From assembly GCA_000320545.1 (NCBI GenBank), contig ADNK01001542.1, forward strand, positions 1 through 64,000: a DNA stretch of 64,000 nt, given 5' to 3'. Below, piece by piece: positions 1 to 9,766 of the stretch (its first letter is position 1; every line of letters starts with the position of its first letter). The notes beneath the pieces were generated by a model. It was not told where the DNA came from, ran no database searches, and worked only from the letters and a program-made list of their open reading frames with translations. Both the position numbers and the translations under genes were made by a program. Origin of the DNA: Bigelowiella natans CCMP2755 (lineage: Eukaryota; Cercozoa; Chlorarachniophyceae).

Positions 1-256
1 AAAAATGGTCAACAAAGTTGAAACAAAAGTGAAAACACAAAAAGTCGGGTCTGAAGCAAAAGTGAGAAAATTCCAAAAATCAAAAGTGCAATGTGAGGAA
101 GAAGCAATCTCTGAGTGAACAAGACAAGAAAAAACAAGTTCAAAAAGAAGACAAAGAAGACAAGCAGCCAACGTGCAATCTGGAGCGTGCGAATCAGAAG
201 CGGTGTCCTCGGAAGGAAAACGTGTTGATCAGTTCGATCACACGACCTTTCCTTTT

Positions 257-332
257 GTGTGAGTGGTTTTTGCCTTTGAACCACTCGCAGTTCGCGAACC
301 ACGAGTGGTTCAAAGGCAAAAACCACTCACAC
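257..332. repeat. near-perfect 76-bp palindrome
   Basis: Arms 257-287 and 302-332 are perfect reverse complements over 31 bases (left arm starts GTGTGAGTGGTTTTTGCC). The 14-base centre contains a further 10-base palindrome, GTTCGCGAAC (290-299), so nearly the whole element can fold into one hairpin or cruciform. It sits 12 bp before the conserved block at 344-478. It could be a MITE-like element, a terminator-like hairpin or a hairpin-RNA source; the sequence alone does not decide. Confidence 0.85.
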
Positions 333-343
333 GCTGAGATGAC

Positions 344-478
344 AAATTGGAGTGCGCATGCAATGACAGCTGCACATTGAGCAAAAAATTGTCGAAAAAC
401 ATCACCTGGTTTTTGAGATGGCTCACTTTTTGTGTCAATGTCACACGTTTGGGCAAGCTGTGACAAATGCCAAAGTCA
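344..478. repeat. dispersed repeat family 1, copy 1
   Basis: The block reads TTGAGATGGCTCACTTTTTG in its middle and matches 9545-9668. Over about 100 bases there are roughly 15 substitutions and no indel. On the minus strand both copies keep the same reading frame, including the peptide IDTKSEPSQ followed by a FRxFFAQxAAVIA motif, so the element may derive from a coding sequence. I do not recognise the peptide. Confidence 0.75.
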
Positions 479-1224
479 CAGTGGCGGCTCGCAGACTCGC
501 AGCAGAGCTGGAAAATCGTCCCAGCAGCGTCTCAGCTTCGCCTGACACAATCGAAGACACAATTTGCATGTCAGTGTGCAATTCATCAGTGTGCGCAGCA
601 GTCATTGCAGTCATTCGATCGATGATGGTTGGACCACAACCAGCAGAAACTTGCAACCGCCCCAAAACCTGCTCGAGCGTTGTTTCTTGTCACGTTCGAA
701 AGTTGTCCATCATGTTTTCAAGCGTCATCACTTGGTGTGGTGTCGCGTTGCACGTACGTGCGCTGCTGCACCCAGAGTCAATCTGGGTGTCACATGGTTT
801 GTGCTGGTTGTGACAGCAATGAATGAAAGTTTGCAGTTCATCGCATGTTTCGTCGTGGCATGTAGCCCTGTGCCGTGTTGAGGTGCCAAAAAATGAACAG
901 AGATGGCATGTCATCACAGCAGAAGCATTTTTGCATGGGCTGGTGCGTGCAGAGCAGGCTAGCAAGGCTAGAAGGTGTTGTAGCAGTGGAAGTCTAGCCG
1001 CACAGATGACAAATGGGCTTGTCTCACTTGGTTTAGCAAACAACTCATTTTGGATGTCCAGAACACTGACGAGTGGTCTTGAAGCCTGGTCCTCGCGTGT
1101 CGTATTTTTCTGTTTCTGATGTCGACAAATCTTGATATCTGTGAAAGGGTGGGTTCCACTTGTTAGAACCCTCTTGAGAAAGACAAGCCAAATGTGATTG
1201 ATGAAGAACACTTCATCTGGAATT

Positions 1225-1626
1225 TCATTCTAGTTGACAAAAGAGCTGGTAATCAGGCTGTCCTATCTGCTCCGCATTTTTGGCTTCCCACGCACGAACA
1301 TAGTTGAACTTCACGGTGGTACTTCCCCCAGTACCTTTTGGAGCAACTCTAAACTCAAAAATACCACCACTACCAACAAGCTTGTCTTTGTTGCGTTGAT
1401 ACTCTGGTTCCCCTACTGTCACAACACCTTCACTCTCCATAGTTGCAACCCACGTATATCCAGTTGTGGGATTTCCGTTTAGCCTGACGATGCAAGCATC
1501 CTTTGATCCCGCTTTCATCTGGCATGCATTGGATCCCCCTTGAGATCCAAAGAAAGTTATCTTCTTTGCCTCTATGGCACTGACACAAAGGAGGAGGAGG
1601 CTTGCGATCCTGATGGAAGTCGTCAT
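1225..1626 (-). CDS. chagasin-family (I42) cysteine-protease inhibitor, secreted
   Basis: Single-exon gene of 133 aa when started at the ATG at 1626. An upstream in-frame ATG at 1677 would add 17 residues but would put a basic stretch before the signal sequence, so the inner start is preferred. The protein begins with a signal peptide (hydrophobic run IASLLLLCVSAIEA, cleavage expected after EA), so the product should enter the secretory or lysosomal route. The three inhibitory loops of the chagasin fold are visible in order: NPTTGYTW (BC loop), GSGGIFEFRV (DE loop) and RAWE (FG loop, usually RPW). Family members block papain-type (clan CA) cysteine proteases by inserting these loops in the active-site cleft. 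The length of about 110 residues for the mature domain is normal. The Pro of the RPW motif is Ala here. Family assignment is firm; physiological target is not known. Confidence 0.88.
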   Translation of the reverse strand: MTTSIRIASLLLLCVSAIEAKKITFFGSQGGSNACQMKAGSKDACIVRLNGNPTTGYTWVATMESEGVVTVGEPEYQRNKDKLVGSGGIFEFRVAPKGTGGSTTVKFNYVRAWEAKNAEQIGQPDYQLFCQLE

Positions 1627-1677
1627 TGTTCTCGTTTTGAAGTGGAAATTTCTAAGAGATTTCTTCAAGAAAGACAT

Positions 1678-2144
1678 GTCTGCTATTCAGAATTTATATG
1701 TTGCGACATAACAGAATCCTAATAAACACAAGATAATTAAATCCGTTTGTTTATGTTTCTATTCATATAAGTGAATTGTAGATCTGACGATCCATAATAC
1801 TTTTTCCTCCTAGATCTAGAAGTTTGGCTAGATCTAGGTCGCATCCTTGACTGCCTAAAGAAAAAAGGAAAAAGTGAACATGGCATGGGTACCTTCTACT
1901 TGGATGGTAATCCCATGAGTCCTTGTTGTTTTTGTTGTCGCTCCAAATCATAGTAGTAGATCTCGATCTCGTGGATATTTTGGCCTTATCGTATTCAAAA
2001 TCGTTGCACATGTTGTAGTTCATAGCTGGGAAGTCAAGAATGCGAACAGAATAACTAACTAACTAACTACTAACTAGGTCGTATTATTTTGGCCTCATCA
2101 CATGACGATGATGATGATTTAGAACAAAAAACAATGCACAAATC
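1678..2144. other. intergenic spacer between inhibitor and DZIP1-like gene
   Basis: This 467-bp divergent spacer lies between the minus-strand inhibitor gene and the plus-strand DZIP1-like gene, so both promoters should lie here. It has short repeats (four AACT units near 2057-2073) and an open frame on the minus strand at 1763-2023 that I cannot link to any family. No clear TATA box or other motif was recognised. Confidence 0.4.
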
Positions 2145-2923
2145 ATGAATGGATTAGTAACAATTTTTCCAAAAAATAGAATGCCGTTTTTACTCCGACA
2201 AGATCAACATTCCCTGTCGCAGACAAGAATTACGTCTAAGCTCCTTTTTTCAAATAAGCGTCGTTCCGACTCTCAACGGTCATCATCATCATCATCATCA
2301 TCATCACATCATTATCATTATCACGGAGAAAAGTCGATGCCACGATTTCAATTCCATGCACGGAAAGACCCCATCAATTGGGAAGCATTGGAGACGCTGA
2401 ATCTCGCCGCTATCGTTCAATCCGGTGATGTGAATGCCTTGAGCTGTCAGATAGACAACGCCGCTTTTTCATGCGTGACAAAGGAAGATTTAAAGCAGGT
2501 ATTGTCAGCATCGTCCCCAAAGCTAGCAATTCACTTATCAACCCTCCTTATTCTTCCTACACACATAAAATAGGTGAACCCGGGTAGAGTCTTGGGCCTT
2601 ATTCGATACCTGCAAATTCTTGTGGAATATTTGCTCAAAGTACAAAACCATCTTGCAGAGGTCGGAGAAGCCAACCGCAGGTAATTCGTTGATTGATGAT
2701 GAGGTATTATAATCCGACACAGTAGAACGGCCGAGTCTATCACGAAATCAAGGTTTATGTGAAGAGGTTGGTGGTTTACTGTCCAGCCAATTCTAAGATC
2801 GATCGATCGATCACCAACAGAGAGAAATAGTCCAACCACAAAACTCTACGATCGATCGATCACCAACAGAGGGAAATATTAGTAGCCCTGAACGAGTGCA
2901 AAGAGTAATCCACATTGCAAAGC

Positions 2924-2961
<38 letters not shown>

Positions 2962-4671
2962 ACACCATATGTTTTTATTATTGTTCTTTATCTTTTTAGA
3001 ACCTCGATTCAACATTGCAGGGACATCACAGACCTGATCTTATATCCTTTTAGAACCGCGATTCAACATTCCAGGGACGTCAAAGACCTGAAGGCAACAC
3101 TTTCCTTAAGGGACCAGCAATTATCGAATGCTAGGGAATCGTCAAGGTGGTATTGAAAATGATCATTATCAGTAGCTATAATACAATTGACAACAACACC
3201 ATTATGGAAGAAGACATTCACCCAGTCATCATCCATGCATGCAACAATATCCAACCCTATGAATTTCTCTGTTAATCAGGCTTAAAGCGAAGGCAGCATT
3301 TGAGGAGGGGCGGGTACAAGGTTTGGAGGAAAAGAAAGAGAGGAAGGTACTTCCTTCTACCCTCCAAGAAGCATCATCATCATCATCATCAACAACAACC
3401 ACAACAGAATCGGCACTCGAACAATGAACTGACAACGACCCAATCATCATCCAAAAAAGAGAAACCAGCAGACTCTTCTTCGGGAAAGGTATTGGCAGAG
3501 ATCAAGCAACGACGATTTGAATGCAAGTATTGTCATGCTGCATTCAAAACAGAGGACTTTCTTAAAGGACATATTGACAGGTCTGATCTTCCCACTGATG
3601 ATGCCTGTTCATAAATATAAACAATGAAAAGAGGAGGAATATCAATAAATGCTATCGCTGCTGAATTGACTCCTCCTTCTCCTCCTCCTCATCTGCATAT
3701 TTATAGAAGCCACAGATGATATGAATTGCTGCTATCATCGATATATGAGACATTAGAAGCCACAGATGATATGAATTGCTGCTATCATCGATATATGAGA
3801 CATCATTGCCATCATCGATGTAGGACCATCATTCGACACCAACAGTATCCACCACCACCACCACCACCACCAATGCTTGTTTGAAATAGAATGCTGCTTT
3901 ACGTCCCAGGCTCACTTATTCCCTCCTTGTTTACACGCACACACACTAGACGTCACAGTGGAATCAGTACGCAGGTCAAAGGACTCCAGGTGATGATGAC
4001 AACGACAACAATAAGAACAACAACAGCAACAACAACACACAAATTGTGATTGATTGTGATGTTGGTGCATCACATGAAGAGAAGAGATGCATCTTGTGTT
4101 ACCGATGCTGGTGCATTAAATTAGAAGAGAATATGTATATCTACACTGATGATGTGGCGGATATGAATATTGGAAAGAATTATTTGAGATTGAATCAAGA
4201 GGAATAGCAGAAATATCTAAATAAACACTAATCTTGTGTCAGGATTTCATAAAAGACCAATTCTTCGTACAGCGAGGAGTATTAAAGGAAGATATCGATA
4301 GGATGGTAACCTCGTCTCTTACCAAAGCAATGCACATGGTAGTTGTTGTAGTAGTAGTAATAACAAGTTGGAATGTTATTACTTAATTATGATGATAACA
4401 ATAAAAAAGGCCAATGTCAAGAATTTATTGTGATGATAATGGTAATGATGATGATAATGTGTAGTTGTTGTGTCTTTGGCCTCTAGATAATTGGAAATGA
4501 AATATCCTCATGGACCTCCTCGACGACTCGAGAGCTTGGAGTAATCGGGTTAAAATTGATAACTCAACAGCACTTGCAAGCAAGCAACACACACATAGAC
4601 ACACACGCACACACGCACACACACATATCTCACGATATTCCTTACTTGAGATGACAGTCCCTCTTCACTTC

Positions 4672-4718
<47 letters not shown>

Positions 4719-4777
4719 TTCTCTTTCTCTTTTATTCTGTCTATATATGTCTATACCTGGACTCTTTGTTGTAATTC

Positions 4778-4813
<36 letters not shown>

Positions 4814-4897
4814 GGATTAACTATTATCTGTCTTGATCTGGACTCCTTTTTGTAATTCCTATTACTAATGTTACTAATGCTGCTGCTGCTGATGCTG

Positions 4898-4933
<36 letters not shown>

Positions 4934-4948
4934 GGGCACTTAACAATC

Positions 4949-4980
<32 letters not shown>

Positions 4981-5908
4981 CGCAACAACCGCTTTCAAGG
5001 TAGTAACTTATTCTGTCTTGCAGAGGAGGAAGAGTCATATTTATTAGATTGATGAAGCTAATATTGTATTATTGATAGCAGCTTTATTTTGAGATGGCCT
5101 TCTTATTATCATCATTTAATGTTCATTTGTCGCATCATGAAAACTACATCTGTTTTCTTTTCTTTCTTCCTTAAATAAACATCCAGAAAAATCAATTGAT
5201 ATTGGAGTTGGTAAAGAGCACAATAAGCCTCCGTCATCACCATCATCATCATCATCACCACTATTGTTCCCTGAAGCAAGAGATTCATCGTCATCTCTTC
5301 CCTCCAGTAGCGTTTTCTTCGAGACTCAATTATTTCGCAGTATTTTCAACACTCACACGGTAAATAAATGAAGAATTGATAAGATTTTCAAGATAGGAAT
5401 TGAATGATAGGAAACACAAAACCTGCCCCAAAAATCTAGAAAATCCTAAAGCGAAGGAGGGAGGAGGAGGAGGAGGAGGAGGAGGGGTTCACTTGCTGCT
5501 ATAATTCTCCGGCTGGCTCCTTTGAGATAGATAATAATAATAATAATAATAATAAGTGCGTTCGATTGACATATTTCATAAATAGCAAAAGTAATGCGTT
5601 TGATTGACATATATTTCATGAATAGCAAAAGTAATAGTTTAAGAGTACTACTACTACTACCATTTTCATTAGTAGTACTAAAATCAATCATGTGTTTGTC
5701 GATCAGTTATCGTAAATTAATATTTGTTGAAGTAGTAAATCATCATAATCTTTTAGGATTCTTATTATTAAAAAGATATGTTATGACTCAGGGGAGGGCA
5801 TCATCATCATCATCATCACAAAGATTCCCTCCTTCCAGGGCGACATTCTACCGATCACTGTTAAAAGGTATTATTAGCTGTTGTTGTGTCCTAAATTCTA
5901 GATAGATT

Positions 5909-5940
<32 letters not shown>

Positions 5941-7791
5941 CATTGGGATGTTCATGATAAGGATAATGATTCAAACATTGAGTAACTAAGAAAGAGAGGA
6001 GATAGTGGATCTACCAGAAATTAGAGGCTATAATGCAGCAGTAGCATCAGCAGCTGGCTGCCCATGACATAGAACTACAACTACTACTACTACTACTAAT
6101 AATAATAATAATAATAATGCGTCTATTACTACTATCATGTTGCTTTTGCACAACCACCACCATCAACACCACCCAATTATCATTTATTATTATTATGTAC
6201 TATTCTGCCTTGTACATGACGCTGCGGCTGCCTTGGGGGTACTTTCTTCATCACAATAACAACACATTGCCAATAAATAACAAAATGATACTATTCATGT
6301 TTCCTTAAATAATGAGAAACTACTTGATAAATTCGACTAAGTATTTAATTTCTTGCAGAAAACAACGAAACTACTTGATAAATTCGACTAAGTATTTAAT
6401 TTGTTGCAGAAAACAACGACAACTACGCAGAAAGTGTTGAAAGGGGTGATGATGAGGGGGGGGACGCACCGAACAAGAAGCAGCCAGGAGGAGATCATGG
6501 AGAAACAGCCAGAGTGAATGATGATATGCTGCTGCTGCTGTCAAATGGAGAAAGAAAAGATGGAAAAAGGAGGAGGGCGTTTGTGAAAAAAGAAAGAAGA
6601 TCAACAGATAACAGCATTGTAGCTGCTCGTGTCTTTGAGCTTATGGCTGACCAAAGTCCATCAGATACCCTAATGAATAATAAAGAAGGAGGATCAGGAA
6701 GGATGATAGGTTCACACGCCGATTATGGTAATAATACAAGTTCTTGTGACATCATCGGTTCTACATCAGATGTACGAAAGCTTGGGCGTCAGGAAGAGAA
6801 TGAGGAGGAGGAGGAGGGAGGGCAAGAAGAGACTGTTAGGAACACCGACATTATTGCCATTAGAGATATAGAATTTCGATCTGTGTTGCGGCATTTGTTA
6901 AGAAACTGCTACGATAATCTGGGGACTGTTGAGAACGAGTATCTCAATCGAGACGCCGTACAAATGGTAGTAGTAGTAGTAGAAGTAGTAGTAGTAGTAG
7001 GGTCATGATTACCTCTACTAGCTTGCTTTAGTTGTATGCTTCTTAAAGTGCGTATGTCTTACAGATTGACCATCATCATGAAGAACAACAAGAAGAAGTA
7101 GAATGACTCCATTGGTTCCCTCCATTCCATTGATTTTGTACTATTCGAAAAGGTGCTTCGTTTTGTGCTTAAGGCAGCAGCCTCCTCAAGTCGTTCATTT
7201 AGTGGGACTACTACAACAGAAATAAGAGAAGATTCTCTTTTTTGTGAGTCTAACGATAGCAGAGAAGGAGAAGAGGAGGAGGGAATTTCTCTCAGCAAGT
7301 TCCATCACATTTTATGCAAAGCAATGTAATATTAATCATCTTGTATTTGGATAAAATAAAGTATCATGCTTCAGGCAGATGATGATCATTTCAGAAACAC
7401 TTCATCATTACTATTCTGAGTAGTAGTAGTAGTAGGAACATATTGAAAGCAAATAAATTGTGCGACTACGTAAACTGTAATAATGGGTATGTCGTAGAGG
7501 CAAAATCGCTGCTGCTACTTGACGGAAATTGGGGTGTTGACTTAATTTCTATTTTGCCTCTTCAGCCCTTTAACATGCTAAAAGATTCCTTTAAGTTCAT
7601 TGAATGATGATGGTGAAAAGCCATGGGACAAAGACAATATAATTTGAATATTCTCAATTGTTTTATTTTTCAGGTATGTTAATCTTCTCGGTGGCTCTGT
7701 ACTACCAATGTTGTGTCGTTTGACGAAATTAGCTTTCAGTGAGGATGCATTAGGGACCGTCACGCAATATTTAGAGAAATGCAGTAATTAG
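2145..7791 (+). CDS. DZIP1-like ciliary zinc-finger protein, multi-exon (3' part may be a second gene)
   Basis: Exons joined in phase: 2145-2498, 2574-2680, 3075-3146, 3280-3346, 3408-3580, 3950-3974 and 4243-4305. The N-terminus has the Dzip-like signature: FQFHARKDPINWEALETLN, then VLGLIRYLQILVEYLL, then a charged coiled coil, then one C2H2 finger (C-x2-C-x12-H-x4-H) whose last HIDRRH is completed by a 25-nt exon. This order matches DZIP1/Iguana, a basal-body protein used in ciliogenesis and Hedgehog signalling in animals. An alternative start is the ATG at 2338. Further likely exons are about 5187-5359 (Ser-rich), 5788-5868, 6411-6965 (acidic and Lys-rich), 7101-7320 (DFVLFEKVLRFVLKAA) and the last exon about 7677-7791 (ends QYLEKCSN). 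Those after 4305 show no family signature and could belong to a separate gene. Introns carry (CAT)n, (GAT)n, (ACT)n and (CT)n tracts. The 5' half is confident, the 3' half tentative. Confidence 0.7.
2991..3098 (+). repeat. 54-bp tandem duplication across a 3' splice site
   Basis: TTTTAGAACCxCGATTCAAC occurs at about 2994 and again 54 bp later. Each copy has the acceptor-like CAG and the start of the following exon (GGACrTCAmAGACCTG). Only the second copy gives the in-phase exon 3 (3075-3146) of the DZIP1-like gene. The first copy is therefore a spare or decoy acceptor. Confidence 0.75.
3347..3407 (+). other. 61-bp intron of the DZIP1-like gene
   Basis: Starts GTACTTCC and ends CAACAG. Removing it joins two coiled-coil/zinc-finger frames at codon boundaries (phase 0 on both sides). 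The intron contains a (CAT)n tract, showing that even a minimal intron has been colonised by a microsatellite. Confidence 0.75.
3705..3804. repeat. 50-bp tandem duplication
   Basis: Two copies of a unit starting AGAAGCCACAGATGATATGA (3705-3754 and 3755-3804) are identical up to the last few bases. They lie in an intron of the DZIP1-like gene. Confidence 0.85.
4570..5000. repeat. cluster of microsatellites in an intron
   Basis: In order: (CA)n at about 4572-4625, (CT)n at about 4677-4733, (ACT)n at about 4779-4813 and 4898-4933, then (ATC)n at about 4950-4976. An imperfect copy of one part is also seen: TGGACTCnTTxTTGTAATTCCTA occurs at about 4758 and 4838. No coding sequence was recognised. 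Confidence 0.8.
6316..6417. repeat. 51-bp tandem duplication across a 3' splice site
   Basis: Two copies (6316-6366 and 6367-6417) of a unit starting GAAACTACTTGATAAATTCG differ by about one base. Each ends with TTGCAG followed by AAAACAACGA, so the acceptor and exon start are copied. The second acceptor opens the long exon 6411-6965. Confidence 0.85.
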
Positions 7792-8010
7792 TTGATGTAA
7801 TGCCAAATTTCCAAACGTAGCAATCAAATCATCATTACATGCATACTACGGAAGTTCTTAAATGTAACACATGTACCATAGCAAAATACTCATCATTATC
7901 ATCATCAATGGGGCGCCTATTATTGTGTTTATTGTGGCGGTATGATGTGAGTGTATCCATCTGCATGCACGTCTAGACGGATACATGCATGCATATGTGT
8001 GTGACGTGGC

Positions 8011-8115
8011 CAAGGAAACAAACAGACACAATTTAAGCGCTGTAGCCGCTGCATTGCACAGCTACATTAGGATGACCATTGAAAAAATTTGAACATTTCA
8101 TCACATCCGTCTCAT
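8011..8115 (+). repeat. dispersed repeat family 2, copy 1
   Basis: Contains GTAGCCGCTGC, CTACATTAGGATGACCATTG and ends ATCCGTCTCAT. The same ordered motifs occur at 44352-44483 (+) and, reversed, at 61654-61750. A short frame ending AVAAALHS is shared with the 44-kb copy (AVAAALHG). Confidence 0.7.
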
Positions 8116-9411
8116 ATGTGTGTGACGACGAGAAATACTAGATCAGATGGAACTACGACAATCGAGACAAAAAATGATGCCAACTAGTAGCTAGCTAGTA
8201 CTTAAGCGGTACCACTCTAGCACTCAAGCACTGCGGTGACACACACTGGCTAGCTAGCAGCAAAACACCTGGACTGCACTTGTAGGTGTGCGCCGCACAT
8301 CGCAAAAATGATGCAAGAATGGCATTTTGTCTGCCAGCATCTCCAGATCGACAAAAAGTGCTTTCTGGTCTAGCAGTGCGTGGTGAATACAGTCATTTGC
8401 AACAATTGCATCTGATCATGCGCACGTGCATTGTGCACAGCATCATTGTGAGATGGAAACTGAAACAAGCCAGCAGGCAATGAATGGCAGCAGATTGGCA
8501 CAATTGGACAGTTCTGGAGTTCTGGAGTTGTGCATGCTGGCATGACAGCACCACGCAAATGTCTGGGTCCACATGCATCTAGATGTCCAGATCTGCAGAG
8601 ATGTTCTTTGGATGTCGATCATGCACATGAAACATCCAGATGATCCCCATCCATGCTAGCATGGTAAGTTGTCACACCATGCTAGCAACGTGTGGTGCAC
8701 GTGACGACGTGCACACGTGAATGCCAGCATGCAGCAAACACTGCACACATCTGGACACAAACTGCCATCTAGCCATGCAGCCCAACGTGGACTGGCAGAG
8801 ACAATGTGTCTGCAGCATGCTAGCATGGTGGAGCCACATCAAGATTCACAGGTTGCATTCAATGCAAAACACGGCAATCACAGCTTGCCCAAACCGTGCA
8901 ACATTGGGCTGTCTAGCTGTGTGACGAGCGGGGCCATGACGTGTGCGCACGTGTGGCCAGGAGCAACGCGCATGGGCACGGAATCGACCCAGCGATGTGA
9001 TGCAAGTTTTGTGTTCAATCTCGTTCTGGTTTTCGAGAAATTCCACTTTCATTGCCCAAAATTCAGCCACCTGCGTGCCACGCAAGGAGAACAACCTCGT
9101 GCACTTTGGTTCCAACTGGCTCCAAGCACAGCAGGAGTTGCAGAAACTGTTCCTCTGAGCTGTTGATCAAGAGCCATTTGACGTGCAGCACAAGTGGTTG
9201 GGCCCAAATCCAAAGTCTCGAGGAGACACCTTAGTTTTTGTTTTTTGAAAATTGAGCAAAATTGGGAAATCAGAGTTTTCACTTTTTCAAGAAAAAGCAA
9301 AAATGAACAACTCTCCCATTGCTAGATTGGCACGAGTGCTCAGAATTGCGCATGCACAGCAAAAAGTGATGAAAATTGCTGGAAGCACTGGTCAAACGAG
9401 TCCAGGAGTGT

Positions 9412-9482
9412 CAAAATGTCGGCACTTTGCTCCACTTGACCGTTTGGTGCGTGGTCACATGCAGCAAAGTGTCGACATTTTG
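9412..9482. repeat. 20-bp-arm inverted repeat
   Basis: Left arm 9412-9431 and right arm 9463-9482 are reverse complements with one mismatch (right arm AGCAAAGTGTCGACATTTTG); the loop is 31 bases. It lies 63 bp before repeat family 1 copy 2, in the same relative place as the palindrome at 257-332 before copy 1, although the arm sequences differ. Confidence 0.8.
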
Positions 9483-9544
9483 TGTGTTCCCACGCTAGAC
9501 GTGCCGCACACCGAGAATTTTCACAAATGATCAAATTCAATCGT

Positions 9545-9668
9545 ACCAAATTGAAGTGCGCAATGACAGCTGCGTGTTGAGCAAAAAAATGTCGAAAAAC
9601 ACCATCCAGGTTTTGAGATGGCTCACTTTTTGTGTCGATGTTGCAGGTTTGGGCAAGATGTGATGCAA
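9545..9668. repeat. dispersed repeat family 1, copy 2
   Basis: Matches 344-478 with about 85% identity by eye and no indel over about 100 bases. It keeps the minus-strand frame with IDTKSEPSQ. It ends about 100 bp from the stop codon of the adenylation-PCP-ankyrin gene. Confidence 0.75.
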
Positions 9669-9766
9669 ACATGTCTGCTGCATTGGCAAAGTGCAATCAT
9701 TGTGCACACGTAACAAATGGAACATTTCTAGACTCATCATCATCATCATCATTGCCACGAAGTCTT

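Larger units (their letters stand above)
1..1224. repeat. repeat block A (no convincing gene)
   Basis: No convincing host gene is visible. The stretch is rich in TGCA, CACTTTTTG and GCAC-type words and has none of the long trinucleotide microsatellites that fill neighbouring spacers. It holds a 31-bp-arm palindrome (257-332) and a block (344-478) that recurs at 9545-9668 with about 85% identity by eye. The overlapping open frames on both strands look like by-products of composition, though one minus-strand frame is conserved between the two copies. Confidence 0.6.
7792..9766. repeat. repeat block B (no convincing gene)
   Basis: No convincing host gene. The block has TGCA/CTAGC-rich composition (for example GCTAGCTAG near 8190 and CATGCTAGCATGG near 8651 and 8817), short palindromes such as GTGCACGT-4-ACGTGCAC near 8694, a copy of repeat family 2 (8011-8115), an inverted repeat (9412-9482) and a copy of repeat family 1 (9545-9668). 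Long trinucleotide tracts are absent until (ATC)n at about 9736. The overlapping open frames at 8286-9530 show no family signature. Confidence 0.6.

Noticed and set aside
690-1211. 173-codon minus-strand frame in repeat block A
   Set aside because: No recognisable motif, overlaps several equally long frames on both strands, and lies in repeat-type composition.
1763-2023. 86-codon minus-strand frame between inhibitor and DZIP1-like gene
   Set aside because: No signal peptide, domain or splice context; it sits where promoters are expected.
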